From contig JAVKOQ010000090.1 of assembly GCA_031835245.1 (NCBI GenBank), forward strand, positions 2,501-66,500: a stretch of DNA of 64,000 nucleotides, in the 5' to 3' direction. The translations under genes were made by a program, and so were the position numbers. The DNA comes from Balamuthia mandrillaris (Eukaryota; Discosea; Longamoebia; Balamuthiidae). The notes beneath the pieces are model-generated. The model saw only the letters and a list, made by a program, of their open reading frames with translations. It made no database searches and had not been told where the DNA came from. Below, one piece after another: positions 10,783 to 22,100 of this stretch (the stretch's first letter is position 1; the number at the start of each line of letters is the position of its first letter).

Positions 10783-12897
10783 TCACACGTTGACCTGTGT
10801 AGCATCTTTGCAGGCAGAAGAGGAAGAGAGGAGCTTGCTGTGTTTCTGAAGGATGGGGTCCACTTCTTCTCGAATGAACTCTTCTACTTGTTGTGGAGCT
10901 CTGCCCACAAATCCAGAGGGTTCCAACATGTCGCTAAGCTTCGATCGTACCTCAGCATCAAACTGAGGGTCGTTGGCTATTCGTTCCAATAAGTCGTTGT
11001 CTTTGCCTTCCTCCTTCACCAAACGGCCTTGTTTGTTTGTTAAACAAGAGAGGGAGAGAGAGAGAGAGAAGAGGAGAGAGAGGAGAGAAGAGGAGAGAAG
11101 GGAGGAGGGAGAGTACCATACCAGCTTCCATGGAATGTTCACGAATAGCTTCATGGAGATGTTGGCGGTCTCCTCCGCGTTTCACACAAGCCATAAGGAT
11201 GTTTTCAGTCGCCATGAATGGCAACTCTGCATCAATGTGTTTTCTAATGACCAGCGGCCACACCTTAATCCCATCAATCACATTTGCTGTGAGTCTTTAC
11301 ATTGGTGCGTAGAACGTTAGAAGTTATTCACAACAGAACGAGAGCGAGAGAGAGAGAGAGAGAGAGAGCTTGTTTTCAGACCTTAAAATAACGTCCATTG
11401 CTAAAAAGGCCTCTGGAAGGGAAAGCCTTCTGTTTGCAGAATCATCCAAAGTCCGTTCAAACCACTGGTTGGCGTGTGTATGTGCCGCATTCGCTGTCAT
11501 ACTAATAACATATCTGAACTTCAAAGATGAGAAACGAAGATCATTAAGAACGAGAACAAAGAGAGAACCTAGATAGGGCGCATATTCTTTCGCATCGCAT
11601 AGGGTTACGTTTATAGGCCATGGCACTGGAACCAACTTGCTTCTTTTCAAACGGTTCATCCAACTCCTTCAAGTTCATGAGGAGGCGAACATCGGTGGCC
11701 AGCTTTTGCGCGCTTTGTGCCATGCCCGAAAGAACCGACAGCACAAAGTAGTCAATCTTGCGGGTATACGTCTGGCCACTAACACTGATGGGCTTGGTGA
11801 AACCCATCAGCTCCGTCACGCGCCTGTCCAACGCTCTGACTTTTTCATGATCTCCATTTAAGAGCTCCAAAAAGCTCGCCTGCGTGCCCGTGGTGCCCTT
11901 GGCCCCTCGGAAGGGCATGTTGTTAATCCAGTAGTCCAATTGTTGGTAGTCTAGCAAGAAGTCTTGCAGCCAAAGCGTTGCTCTCTTGCCAACTCTATTT
12001 TTTTAAGAGTTCAGAGAGAGAGAGAGAGAGCGCATAATAATTTTTTTTAAAAAAAAGTTAGGTGGCAAAACGAGAAGATCAACCAACACAAATATGTAGG
12101 TACGTGGTGAGCTGGGCAGGTTGATAGTGAGTGAAACCCAATGTTGGTAAGTCCTTGTATGCAAGGGCCATGTCCTTCAAAAGGGCCATCAAGTGCAGCG
12201 TTTGTTTCTGCAAGAGCTCCAAACCGTCTCGCATCTGAATGAGGTCAGTGTTGTCTCCCACAAAGCAGCTGGTGGCTCCCAGATGGATGATGGGCTTGGC
12301 CGTTGGGCATTGTTCTCCAAAGGCATGAATGTGGCTCATGACGTCGTGCCTGAGCTCCCGTTCCTTTTTGGTTATTCATTTCATCAACAGTCAAATAAGA
12401 AGGTTGGAGAAGGTTGCTTTTGCTGACCTTATTCTCGGCCACCTCCCAGTTTATGTTGTCGAGATGTGCCTGCATTTCGGCGATTTGTTTGTCAGTGATG
12501 TTGAGTCCAGCTTCCTTTTGTGCCTGCGCTAGTGCTAACCATAAACGGCGCCAAGTGGAGAACTTTTTCTGGGGAGACCAATTGAAGTTCATCTCTTTGC
12601 TGGTGTAGCGGCTGGTGAGTGGATTCTCGTAGGATGTTCTTTCATGTTGCCTCTCTGCAGCGCATAAAGGAAGCAAGTGTTAGACGGAACAGCTTTATTG
12701 TTGTTTTGTTGAGGATGGAGAAAAACAAAGAGATATTTACGTTCTGTTGTGGTGCTGGAGTAGAAAGAAGAGGCAACGAAACGTATTGAAGGCGACAATG
12801 CACTACACGCATAAGGAGAGACTGATTGAAACCGCAAGTGGTTACCAAAGCGGAACGACTTGCTGGGCGTAACAGAAAGTGTTGTTCGGTGGAGCAT
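10783..12897 (-). CDS. ADSL: Adenylosuccinate lyase with putative mitochondrial leader
   Basis: This enzyme cleaves SAICAR to AICAR and adenylosuccinate to AMP in purine synthesis. The body matches the family: [13 protein letters not shown] near the start, the helix [47 protein letters not shown], the signature [20 protein letters not shown] and the C-terminal [11 protein letters not shown]. About seven exons are joined by GT-AG introns. The first exon starts at ATG 12897. It adds about 50 residues rich in Arg, Ser and aromatics with no acidic residue before its end ([27 protein letters not shown]), typical of a mitochondrial presequence. An intron probably interrupts the 5' leader upstream of this ATG, because the preceding frame has an in-frame stop. 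Confidence 0.93.
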
Positions 12898-13031
12898 CGC
12901 GTTGAACTGCAACAAAAAAGAAAAGAGAAAAAAAATACCCCATACACTTTCATTAGTGAAAAACAAAGTTTTGTTCTACGTAAACTACTTTGATCACATA
13001 CTCCCATTTTAACATATTGCACAGTCATGTA

Positions 13032-13113
13032 GCACGGATGGCCGAGCGGTCTAAGGCGGTAGCTTCAGGTGCTATTATCTTCGGATGCGTGGGTTCAAAT
13101 CCCACTCCGTGCA
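13032..13113 (+). tRNA. tRNA-Leu(CAG), copy 2
   Basis: This is base-for-base identical to the tRNA at 5045-5126, including the long variable arm and anticodon CAG. The shared stretch extends only a few bases outside the mature tRNA (TA before, ATT after). It is intronless, with a T-rich run downstream. Confidence 0.96.
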
Positions 13114-13317
13114 ATTGACTTTTTTATTTTGTTCGACGCTACCTTACTTACTTTTTGGTCATGATGTGGTGAGGCGAGGTTTTTTCACAGACCAAACAAA
13201 ACAGAGCTCTGTCCAACAAACAGCGTTCACCTTTTGTGGTGGTAAACGAAGCTCGCCTTGCACCCAAAAATATGCAAGTTTAATGTTGGCATCTCACCGC
13301 TTGTCACTCAAAGTGTG

Positions 13318-14114
13318 CTACGATTGTTCTTGGTCGCTTTTCTCTTCGTCTTCGTCGTTCCCATCCTCCACTTCATCATCTACCAAAGCCTCCACTGCAA
13401 GGTCAGTTCGTTGGAATATCCAGTCGCTGTGGCTGGTATCGAAGATGGAATTAGTGGGGCTGTCCTTAAGGCTTTCCATCAAAGCAGCCCCTCCCCCCGT
13501 TGTTGCCTCTTTTTGTGTGGTATCGCTGTTGGCGCTAATTGGCATCGTTCTACTCTTTTTCAACGCCTCCAATCTCTTTTTTTCTGTCTCTTGCATGCGT
13601 TCCTTCCATGCTCCCACCGCATCAGCAAATTCCAGAATGGCTTCGTTGGCCTGTAGTGTTAGAAAAACCGAATTAAGTCTAGTTGAAAACAAGTGCTTTT
13701 TACAAAAATCATTTTAACTTGCAAACCTGACGATAAAATCGGTCATCTACCAAAAAGAGGCTATGAGCTCCATCCAGCAAGTGTACATTACCTTCGGAAA
13801 AAACAAAAAAGTAAACAACCAAAACAAACAAACAAAAAACCAAAGTTTAGAAACGATAAGTATTGGACAATACCATTTTGTGCATGTACCAGCCACTTTT
13901 CTTCAGTTTTCTTGTATTCCAGCTCTCCATGTAAGAATAGCACGTGTCCTGGATAGGATTTCAAATACTTCTCGTAATTTTCTTGTTCTTGCATTTGTTT
14001 GATATCTTCCCATGCGTTGTGATAACAGCCTATAACGCAATATTCTGTTAAAGCAAAGTCCATGCGTTGTACAGGTGGAGAAAGAGGAATAGACAAGCCA
14101 AAGTCGAATAGGAA

Positions 14115-14153
<39 letters not shown>

Positions 14154-16186
14154 GCCGAACGAATAACTCTTCCAACAGTTGTTGGCTTATTTGTAAATTT
14201 CGGTTGTTCCATGGATTGCCTGGGCCTTTAAAGGATCCCAAGGTTTTCATTTTCACGTTTCGGAGAAGGCCAGACACAGCGCCGCCTGGCATTCCAACCT
14301 CTGCTCCTGCTACGATAATAGCTCTAAGGCAAGAGCAAATCAAAGAAAAAAATGAATAAAACTATTGAAGAGAAGGAGAGCGCAGCGAGAGAGAGAGAGA
14401 GAGAGAGAGAGAACATACGTGACGAGGGAAGGATGTGTAGCAGCAAAGGCCATTGCAATATAGCCACCCAAGGAGAATCCCACAAGAGTTATGGACTTGC
14501 TGTGTGAGGCATATTTTGCAAGGATGTCTTCTATAACGCGAATGGCTAATAAAGAAACCTACCGATTAGTAACGCATGGAGAGGAATTAAGGGAGAGGAG
14601 CGAGTGTGTATGTGATAGAGAGAGAGAGAGAGAGAGAATGGTAATGAACAAAGATAAAAATCACCCGAATTCATTGTTAGCTTTTCTTTTGAGCGTGAAC
14701 CATGGCCTGGCAAATCAGGTATCAGTAGCTTGTAACGGCTTTGCAAAGCCTCAATTTGTCTACCAAAACTCTTGCGGGTAGCAAAGGCCGCATGAAGCAG
14801 CACCAATACCTTAACCGTAGAAACATTCGTAAGACAGGTACTGAATAAAATACGCTTTAAAAAGAGATAAGAGAAAACTGTACAGGAGCATCTTCTGGGC
14901 CATAGATGTCATGAAAGGTGGAATAGTCAAGCGTGCTCAGACTGCGATAGCAGGCTTCACATGTCCTCTGCGGAGTAGGATAGCCCAATGCCTTTGGAAG
15001 CAACAGCCACGTATTGCTACACCTATTGAAGGAAAAAACATACAAACACGAATGAGAGAGAGCGAGAGAGAAGAGAGAGACTTAATGTACTCATGACAAA
15101 AGACTTTGCCGCAACCACGGCAGTGATGACGCCGTTTGAAAGTACTGAAGGGAATGGTACATCGCTGACAAGACGCAGCGTATTTGTCTTCCACCCATTT
15201 GGGACGCTCTGCAAAAGAGGTTTTAATTTGTAAGTTTTGGTTGTACGGCGCCAAGAGGATAGCGGCTATGATCATAGCACAACAAACAACCAAAAAGGAA
15301 AAACAAAACAGAAAACAAAAATACCAAGTTGCATCGTGTCAAGGAGGGACTCCGCGTCACCGAGGGAAACTTCCCCGTTGGATACTCGCTTTTGTTTTCT
15401 ATCCGTGGTTATGGTGGAGGCATAGGTATCACGGGTCGATCTCTCTTTGCTCTTGGCAGAAGCCAGTTGTCGCACGAGTTCGTTTTTCTCTTCCAACTCT
15501 TTCCGCAGGTTCTCAATTTCTTTCTCTTTCTCTAGCAGCCTACGTGCCGTTCCTTCTTCTTCTTCTTCCTGCTTAGTTGTTACGCCTCCGCTGTTCTCAG
15601 CATCCACTTTCTCTGCGTTTAGCTTGGCCAACTGTCCTTCTATCTCCTTTCGTCTCAAGAGGGCCTCCGCTTCCATTCGTCTAAACTGTTCTTGCTGCCA
15701 GCCCCACTGTTGTTGTTGCTGCTGCTGCTGTTCGTAATCATCGTCTTCTTCGGACTCATCTTCGTCCTCCTCATCTACAGCGTTGGCCAGGTGTTGGGAC
15801 ATAGGCATGGCAGTGGTAGGAAATGTTGGCCTATGTGAAGACCAATATCCTCCACCTTGTTCGCTCTCTTCTTCACTCTCTTCGGTCCCCCTCCCTCCTT
15901 CTCTTGTTCCTCCCTCTTCTTCACTTTCTTCTTCGCTCTCTTCTTCTTCTTCTTCTTGGTGTTGCTGTTGTTGAAAGTACCCACCATAAAAAGCAGAGGC
16001 CTGGCTCGGCATTGGGGTAAAAGCAGGAGGTGCGGTGGTTGGCCCTTGCGCCACCACAGGCTTTCCAGCTTCCCATCCGCTTGGCAAGAAAGAGTAGAGA
16101 CTTCCTCCGCCGCCGCCTCCTAGAGAGCTTCGGAAGCTGCTGCTTCCTGTTGTCGTGCCATAAGTCACTGATCCTTCTCCGTCCAT
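13318..16186 (-). CDS. FYVE-finger alpha/beta hydrolase fusion
   Basis: The start is ATG 16186. The N-terminal 250-300 residues are disordered (Gly-, Glu- and Gln-rich, with a Q run) and pass into a coiled coil (KEKEIENLRKELEEKNELVR). A FYVE zinc finger follows: PKWVEDKYAASCQRCTIPF, the lipid-binding RRHHCRGCGKVFCHE, then CSN and RTCEACYRSL. FYVE fingers bind PI3P on endosomes. The C-terminal half is an alpha/beta hydrolase: VLLHAAFATRKSFGRQIEAL, LLIPDLPGHG, nucleophile motif GFSLGG, GHVLFLHGELEYKKTEE, and a likely catalytic His in HLLDGAHSLFLVDDRF. Several introns carry GA repeats as read on the plus strand. The natural reading is an esterase or lipase held at endosomes; the substrate is unknown. 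Confidence 0.86.
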
Positions 16187-16687
16187 TTGTTCTGTTTTTT
16201 TAATGTTTTTGCGTCGTGAGCACGCAGACACTGATAGAAGAAGAAGAAGAAGAAGAAGAAGAAGAAGAATAAGAATAAGAAGGACAAGAAGAAGAAGAAG
16301 AAGAAGAAGAACAAGAACAAGAACAAGAAGAAGAACAAGAAGAGGTATGCCTTTTGGACAGAGATCTTCTGTTTGTAGAGAGAGAAAAAAAGACGATCAA
16401 CAAATGAAGAAAAAAAAAACAAACAAAGCAAAACCCACCACACAAGGGGGGCAAAATAGGACAGCAGCGTAACAATCAACCCGAAGAAAGAAACTCTTTT
16501 TCTTCGACTGGCAACAAGCTGAATTTTTAGTTGTTGTTTATTTTCTTCCCGCGGGAGGCCGAGGTTATTTTCTGTCGACGAACAGAAAACCCCACCGCAA
16601 AAGGAAAAAGGAAAGAAGAAAGAGCAGGGGTAATGGAGCAAGCCCTTCCCGCATTACCATCAAGGCTTTGCATAGCCTTCACCGTCA
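16187..16687. other. Intergenic with trinucleotide repeat
   Basis: This stretch lies between the start of the FYVE hydrolase gene and the end of the rhodanese gene. It holds an AAG/AAC-type trinucleotide tract at about 16233-16346, mostly GAA units with interruptions. Frames across the tract give only poly-Arg, poly-Lys or poly-Phe and are not genes. The rest probably serves as leader and promoter of the FYVE gene and the 3' region of the next. Confidence 0.7.
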
Positions 16688-17688
16688 TCAAGCCAATAAT
16701 TGGACAGAGCTCTGGGCAGAGGTGAGCCAGCGCAGCACATCCGGCGCGGAAGCAGGACGAGCCCACTCCTCCAGATCTTCCCCAAACTTGAGCTTCCGCA
16801 TCTCCACACAGGTCCTGCACGCAAAGATGTGTCCTCCCTCCGCCAGAAACCCCTCCAGCAACGGCTTCAGCGGCTTGAAGGGATCTCCCACATGAGTGCT
16901 GTCCTGGATGAGCCCCCTTTTAGCGATCTCCACTCCGTCCATCATGAGCACCACGGCGGAGGGTTTGCCCGTCTTCTGGGATACCAACGCCAGGCTGAAG
17001 GCCATGGTCACCTGCTCCAGTCCCTCCATGTTGCGACCGAGCAGAGCCACAAAGTCCTTTTATTGTTGTTGTTGTTGGTGAGAAGAGTGGATAAAGAGAA
17101 ACACAATGGAGACGATACATACAAAGGAGGAAGCAGCAGGGTCTGTCGCCGCCGACAAAAGCAAGTATACACAGAAGAACAGTGAGAATAAAGACCACAG
17201 TTTAGAGTAGATGGCAAAGGGAAACGGAGGAGGCAAAAAGAACCTTTCCAAGCAGCGAGACCTCCATTCAGGGAGACAGCATCAAAGCCCAACTCACTCA
17301 GTTCACGAGCAGCGATGCTGCTCCTATAGCCAACGTTACAATAGCAGACCAGCTTCTTGTTCTTCCAGTCTGCCAACTTGCCGTCGGCCGCATCTCGCAA
17401 AAGGGGACCCAGGCCAATGTTAGCGCCTGTTCCCTCGATGTGGTCCTCTTGGTGTTCGGCGGCTTCTCTGACGTCCACCAAAAAGTATTTGTCAAAGTTC
17501 TTGCGCAATTGGCTAACGTGCAGCACTCCGGCCTCCACGCCGGCTCTGCTGCTACCACCTTGATTGGTCACACTCCTCAGCGGAATAGCGCTACGCATGC
17601 ACATGGCTGTTGTTGTTTTGTCCTCTTCTTTGCTCCTACTTTTCGTTCGGCTGGCGCAGGGAATATGAAATGAACTTTCCTCGTTCAT
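16688..17688 (-). CDS. Rhodanese-DsrE-like fusion protein
   Basis: Two exons are joined by one intron (about 17056-17246). Exon 1 encodes a rhodanese domain: VSQLRKNFDKYFLVDVREAA, HIEGTGANIGLGPLL and the active-site loop CYCNVGYRSS, whose second Cys is the expected sulfur carrier, ending in LNGGLAAWKG. Exon 2 encodes a DsrE/F-like domain: GLEQVTMAFSLALVSQKTG, AVVLMMDGVEIAKRGL, LLEGFLAEGGHIFACRTC and the C-terminal DVLRWL. Both families move sulfur as persulfides. The start is placed at ATG 17688, but an ATG about 90 bases downstream (MCMRSAIPLRS) is also possible. A mitochondrial leader is plausible from the Arg/Ser-rich N-terminus. The gene is divergent from the nucleotidyltransferase, with only 74 bases between start codons. 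Confidence 0.85.
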
Positions 17689-17762
17689 TGAAATTTCGTT
17701 TATATCTACCTCCTTTGATTTTTTATTGGCTGGTAACGCACCGCCACACCTTAAAAGAAAAG

Positions 17763-18928
17763 ATGAACGCGGAAGAAGTGGAGCGACAACTCTCGGAGGT
17801 GGAACGGCAGCACGACATCAAGGTGATATTCGCTGCAGAGAGCGGCAGCAAAAGTTGGGGACTGGCGTCTCCTGACAGCGACAATGATGTGCGCTTTATC
17901 TACATCCACACGCCTCGTTGGTACCTCTCCATCCAAAAGGGCAGAAAAGAAACGCTGGAAATCAAGAACAAGGACACCGGCATCGATCTGTTGGGTTGGG
18001 ATCTACCCAAAGCTTTGTTCTTGTTGCGTGAAAGTAATCCTGGCATGTTGGATTGGTATTTGCTGCCAACCTATCCCTCTTCTTGACGCTTTACCTTTGC
18101 GGTGGTGCTTTATGTTTTTGTTTCTTTTACTATTCATTTTGTTAGAGTTGGAAAAAGTGTCTTCTCACAGCCTTTTTCTTTCTTTGTGGTGATAAAAGGC
18201 TTCGTTCACCAGTTGTTTACCGACGTGAGCAGCCGTTCACAGATACAGCCGTGTCGTTGGCCCAAAAGCACTTTGCGGAGCTGTCACTAGCATTCCATTA
18301 TTTGAACATGGCGCGCAAGCATCGAAGGCTCTACTTTGAGCATGATGAGTCACAGAAAGAGGTTGTCACTTTGAAGAAATACTTTTATGTGCTACGCCCG
18401 CTTCTTGGAGTCAAGGTTTTTTTTTATTTTCTTTTGAAACCTTCGTTTCACCGCAACACAAGTTGATTTTAACAGCGCTTTTGTTAAGTGGATAATGCTG
18501 AACAGGAAACAAGAGCTTCCTAAAGCCATGCCGCCCATTGCATTCGATGAAGTTTTAGCCAACCTCGAAGCATCCATCCCACAAGGTTGTTGGTTTTGTT
18601 TTTGTTCTTATTTTTCTTGTTTTTGTTGGTTTTTGTTGTCTTCAGTTTGTTACACAAATGTTTACATCAGCAATCAACAGAAGTTTATCAACAAATTATT
18701 GTTCTCGCCGAGAAGAAGCGAGCTTCAGCGATAGGAGAGGGACCAAGAATACCCATTCTTGACACATGGATAGACGAAACGTTCCAAGAGGCCATCCAGT
18801 TTTGCGACAATGCGCCCACCAAAAGCAAACACGATCTACCAGCATACGATGAATTCGACGAGCTCTTCTACACCACCGCTACAAAGCACCTTATCTCCAG
18901 ATCCAATGCCGACGACGTCACGAACTGA
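17763..18928 (+). CDS. RlaP-type nucleotidyltransferase
   Basis: This is a DNA polymerase beta-superfamily nucleotidyltransferase of the RlaP group (PF10127), which bacteria and phages carry in RNA-repair contexts. Exon 1 has the catalytic pattern AAESGSKSWGLASPDSDNDV followed by RFIYIHTPRWYLS, with the GS motif and paired Asp residues. GWDLPKALFLLRESNP follows. Later exons give LRSPVVYRRE, KYFYVLRPLLGVKW and a helical C-terminus ending at TGA 18926-18928. Introns fall at about 18055-18199, 18416-18493 and 18584-18706. The start ATG 17763 is the first in frame after the short shared promoter. The target RNA or protein is unknown. Confidence 0.84.
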
Positions 18929-19192
18929 TTTTGCAGATGAACCCATAATGTAAAATAGCCGGCAGCTTCAGGCCCACATATAGGCCGCCGCGCGGGGTTC
19001 TCGTGCGGACTCACGCGTTAATGAGCGCGATGCCTGCTGATTAAAACGACTTAGGTCAATCCCAAAAACGTGAAGGGGGTGTCGCCCCCTGCAAGTGATC
19101 CGTTGCGTAGTGGTATTTATGAGGGCAAAGCGACTCGTCCGTTTCCTGCTTTTTTCCATGACGACCCGAGGTTTTCCACTACAAAAAAACCC

Positions 19193-22100
19193 ATGGAAGA
19201 CACGAAAGCAAAGGAAGATGGAAGGAGCCTCCTCCAAGGACAAAGGTTGAAACGGCTGCATCAACTGATAGCTATCTATCCTGCTCATCGCAAGTCTGGT
19301 ACTTTATTTGTTTTTTTATTCAAATCTTTTATGCCTAAACCGCAACACCGTTGTGCTTGCTTACCTTGTAAAAAATACTCGGTGCAGCCGAAGATGCTAA
19401 GAATGCCACTCTTGCTGCCATTCGAGAAAACATCCATGAACTCGCCTCCGTCTCTCTTGATATTATGCAACTCCAAAAGCACATGTATGTCTGTTTTGTC
19501 TCCTCCGCTGTCTCCTTTGTTGCTCATTGTAACCAAACAGGGACAACCGATTAGCCAACAATGAAGAAGCTTTAATACAGACGCCACTACTTTGCCTCCA
19601 CAACAACAATAACAACAACGAACAACCCCAAAAACTCTCCGCTCTAACAAAGAAACGTGTCAGTAACTTTGTCAGCGTTCTTCGTCAGGAGCCACAAATG
19701 CTGGCTCAGGCCCTTATCTGCGCCAAGGAGAGAGAGAACGAGAAGAGAAAGGTGCAGGCCTCTGTCGCTGGCAATACTGTAGGCCTGTTCTTCCAAGAGC
19801 TAAGCTCTGCCATTGTTTGCTCGCTCTATCGCAACTTGTTTAGCCCGTACGACAACGAAGCCATCTTGTTGCTGTTAAGCGTGAGTTTTTGTTTTGTTTT
19901 TGTTTTTTGTTTTGTTCGTTCTTGTTTGTTCACCTGTACGCTTTACGGGGTAGGAATTGTGCTTGCATTGGTTGAAGGTAGGACAACAAGCCGATGTGTT
20001 CTTTGATCCGCTTCTGGACACCTATCTCAGGTACAGCTCGGCTTTTCATTATTTCTCATTCTCATTCTCGTCCTTTTTCTTGTTCTCCTTCCTGTTCGTC
20101 TTGTTTGTCTTGTTCTTGTTCTTGTTCTCCTTGTTCTTGTTCTTGTTCTTGTTCTTCTTCTTGTTCTTCTTGTTCTTCTTCTTCTTGTCCTTCGTCTTCT
20201 TCTTATTCGTCTGCCTTCTACTTTTTGCCCATGCCCTCAAAAACAACAACTCCAACAAGAATTGCAGGAGGAGATTTTTATCTGCGTTATCTTTTAAAGG
20301 ACTACCACATGCTTCTGCTGAGCGAGAAAGTTGTTCTAGAAGAAGACTCTCTGGCGGTGTGCTATCCTACCCCTCTTCCATGTTCAATCCCTTTTCTCAT
20401 TTTTTATTTTGGGCGAAAAACAGCAAGAAGAATTTTATGGTGTCTCCAGGCCAGTTGATTCTGAGAAAGGTTTGCTTGTGTGTGTTGCAATCCATATGTG
20501 CACGTTCACAATGCTCAGAGTTTACGCTACATGCTATCAGTGAAAGAGGATTTAGCTTTATGGACACAACGCCTTTTTGACAGACTTCAAGAGACCATGT
20601 TAAGCGTACCATATGGTATCCGTTGGTTAGCCTCTGTTTGTAACAGGTTTGTCTTTACAACTAAACAAAACGAATAACACAACAAGAAGCAAAATACCTC
20701 AAGGAACACCTTTGACCTTCTGTTCTCACTTTCATGCGTTAAAAAAAAGCCATATGGTGGCTTGTAACGCGTCAAGTAAAGAAAGGAGACAAATTTTGTT
20801 TGGGCTTATCTTTCAAAAGTGGCTCTTTACCGGTCTTCTGAGACCCGAGAGAGTGGGCGTTACCTTACAGATGGAAGTGGCTTACATGGACAAAGGTGTA
20901 CGAAAAAACCTGTCCAAGGTACTTTCTTCTTCCAGGTATATTTCCCACTTTTGCTAATTTGTTTTTATTTTAAAAATTTAATTGATAGATAGCTACAAAT
21001 CTGTGTTATTTTCTTATGGGTCAAGTTGCGACATGTGCCCAACGCTCTCAAACAGACGTCGACATGTATTTTGAACGCCTTTTAGACGTTTGTAGGCCAA
21101 AACAACATTTTCCAGTACGACTGTTCTAGTTTATTTCTGTTTGTTCTAATACTCATTATTTTTTTTTCGTCCTTTAGGAGCTTTCCAGCTCAATAAGCAA
21201 CCATCAAGTCCAAGAGTTTCAAGTGGAAGCTTTTACTGGTAGTCATTTAAGCTTGTTGCTCGATGTCATGAGGAATGCGTTTCCTTTGTCAGAAGAGGAA
21301 CACCAACAGGAAGCAGCAATGGAAGAAGCCAGAGAAAAAGATCCATTCCTTGCTTCAGAGCTGGGACCATACTTTGAAGCCACTACGGAAGAGCAGAGAC
21401 AAAGTCAAGTGAAGCGTCTGCTCTTTCGCGTGGCTAACGAGAGTGAACTAGCCAAGTTTTTGTCCTCCGACAGAATTCTTCGTATTGCTTTTTCTAGTCG
21501 TCATCTGGGATCAAGCCAAGGTATATTCCCTCTTCTCTCCTGTTGTTTATATCACGTGGGCTCATAGTCTCTTTTTCTACTCTTGTTTTCATTTTATTAG
21601 GCCACCAAAATGTAAGTGAAAAAGTTAAAGAAGCAAAGAGGATGTTGCGTAATCTCCTGCCATCCATAAACTTTTTGCACGGAAGCTCTGGAGCTTCTAT
21701 CCCTGATCTTCTTGCTCAACAGTATCATGTTAACCTCTCTCTCTCTCATGCCTAACATTTACAATAATGACCTCTTTGCATTTCTGCAGTCAAATTGGCA
21801 AGCTGAACATAGTTTGTTAAATCTACAATTGGATCATACTATCAAAGCGTTACAAGCGCTCCCAACTGAATACGCCACTGACAATTACGAGCTCTTTCTT
21901 GATCTCATGTTCCAGGTATGCGTTTAAATACTCTCCCTCCTCGTTCACTTTCTTTGTTGTTCGTCTTTAAAACAATTATGTGTTAAGGCTTGTCTTTAAT
22001 AAAAATATAAGGATTACGAGAACGACATGAAGGATCTGTCACAAATGTTGGAACCTGTCCAACTCTTCTACAAGCTTTTGGATAAGCAGCTTCCCCAACT

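Noticed and set aside
16165-16641. Minus-strand Phe-rich frame
   Set aside because: It arises from the GAA/AAC trinucleotide tract upstream of the FYVE gene.
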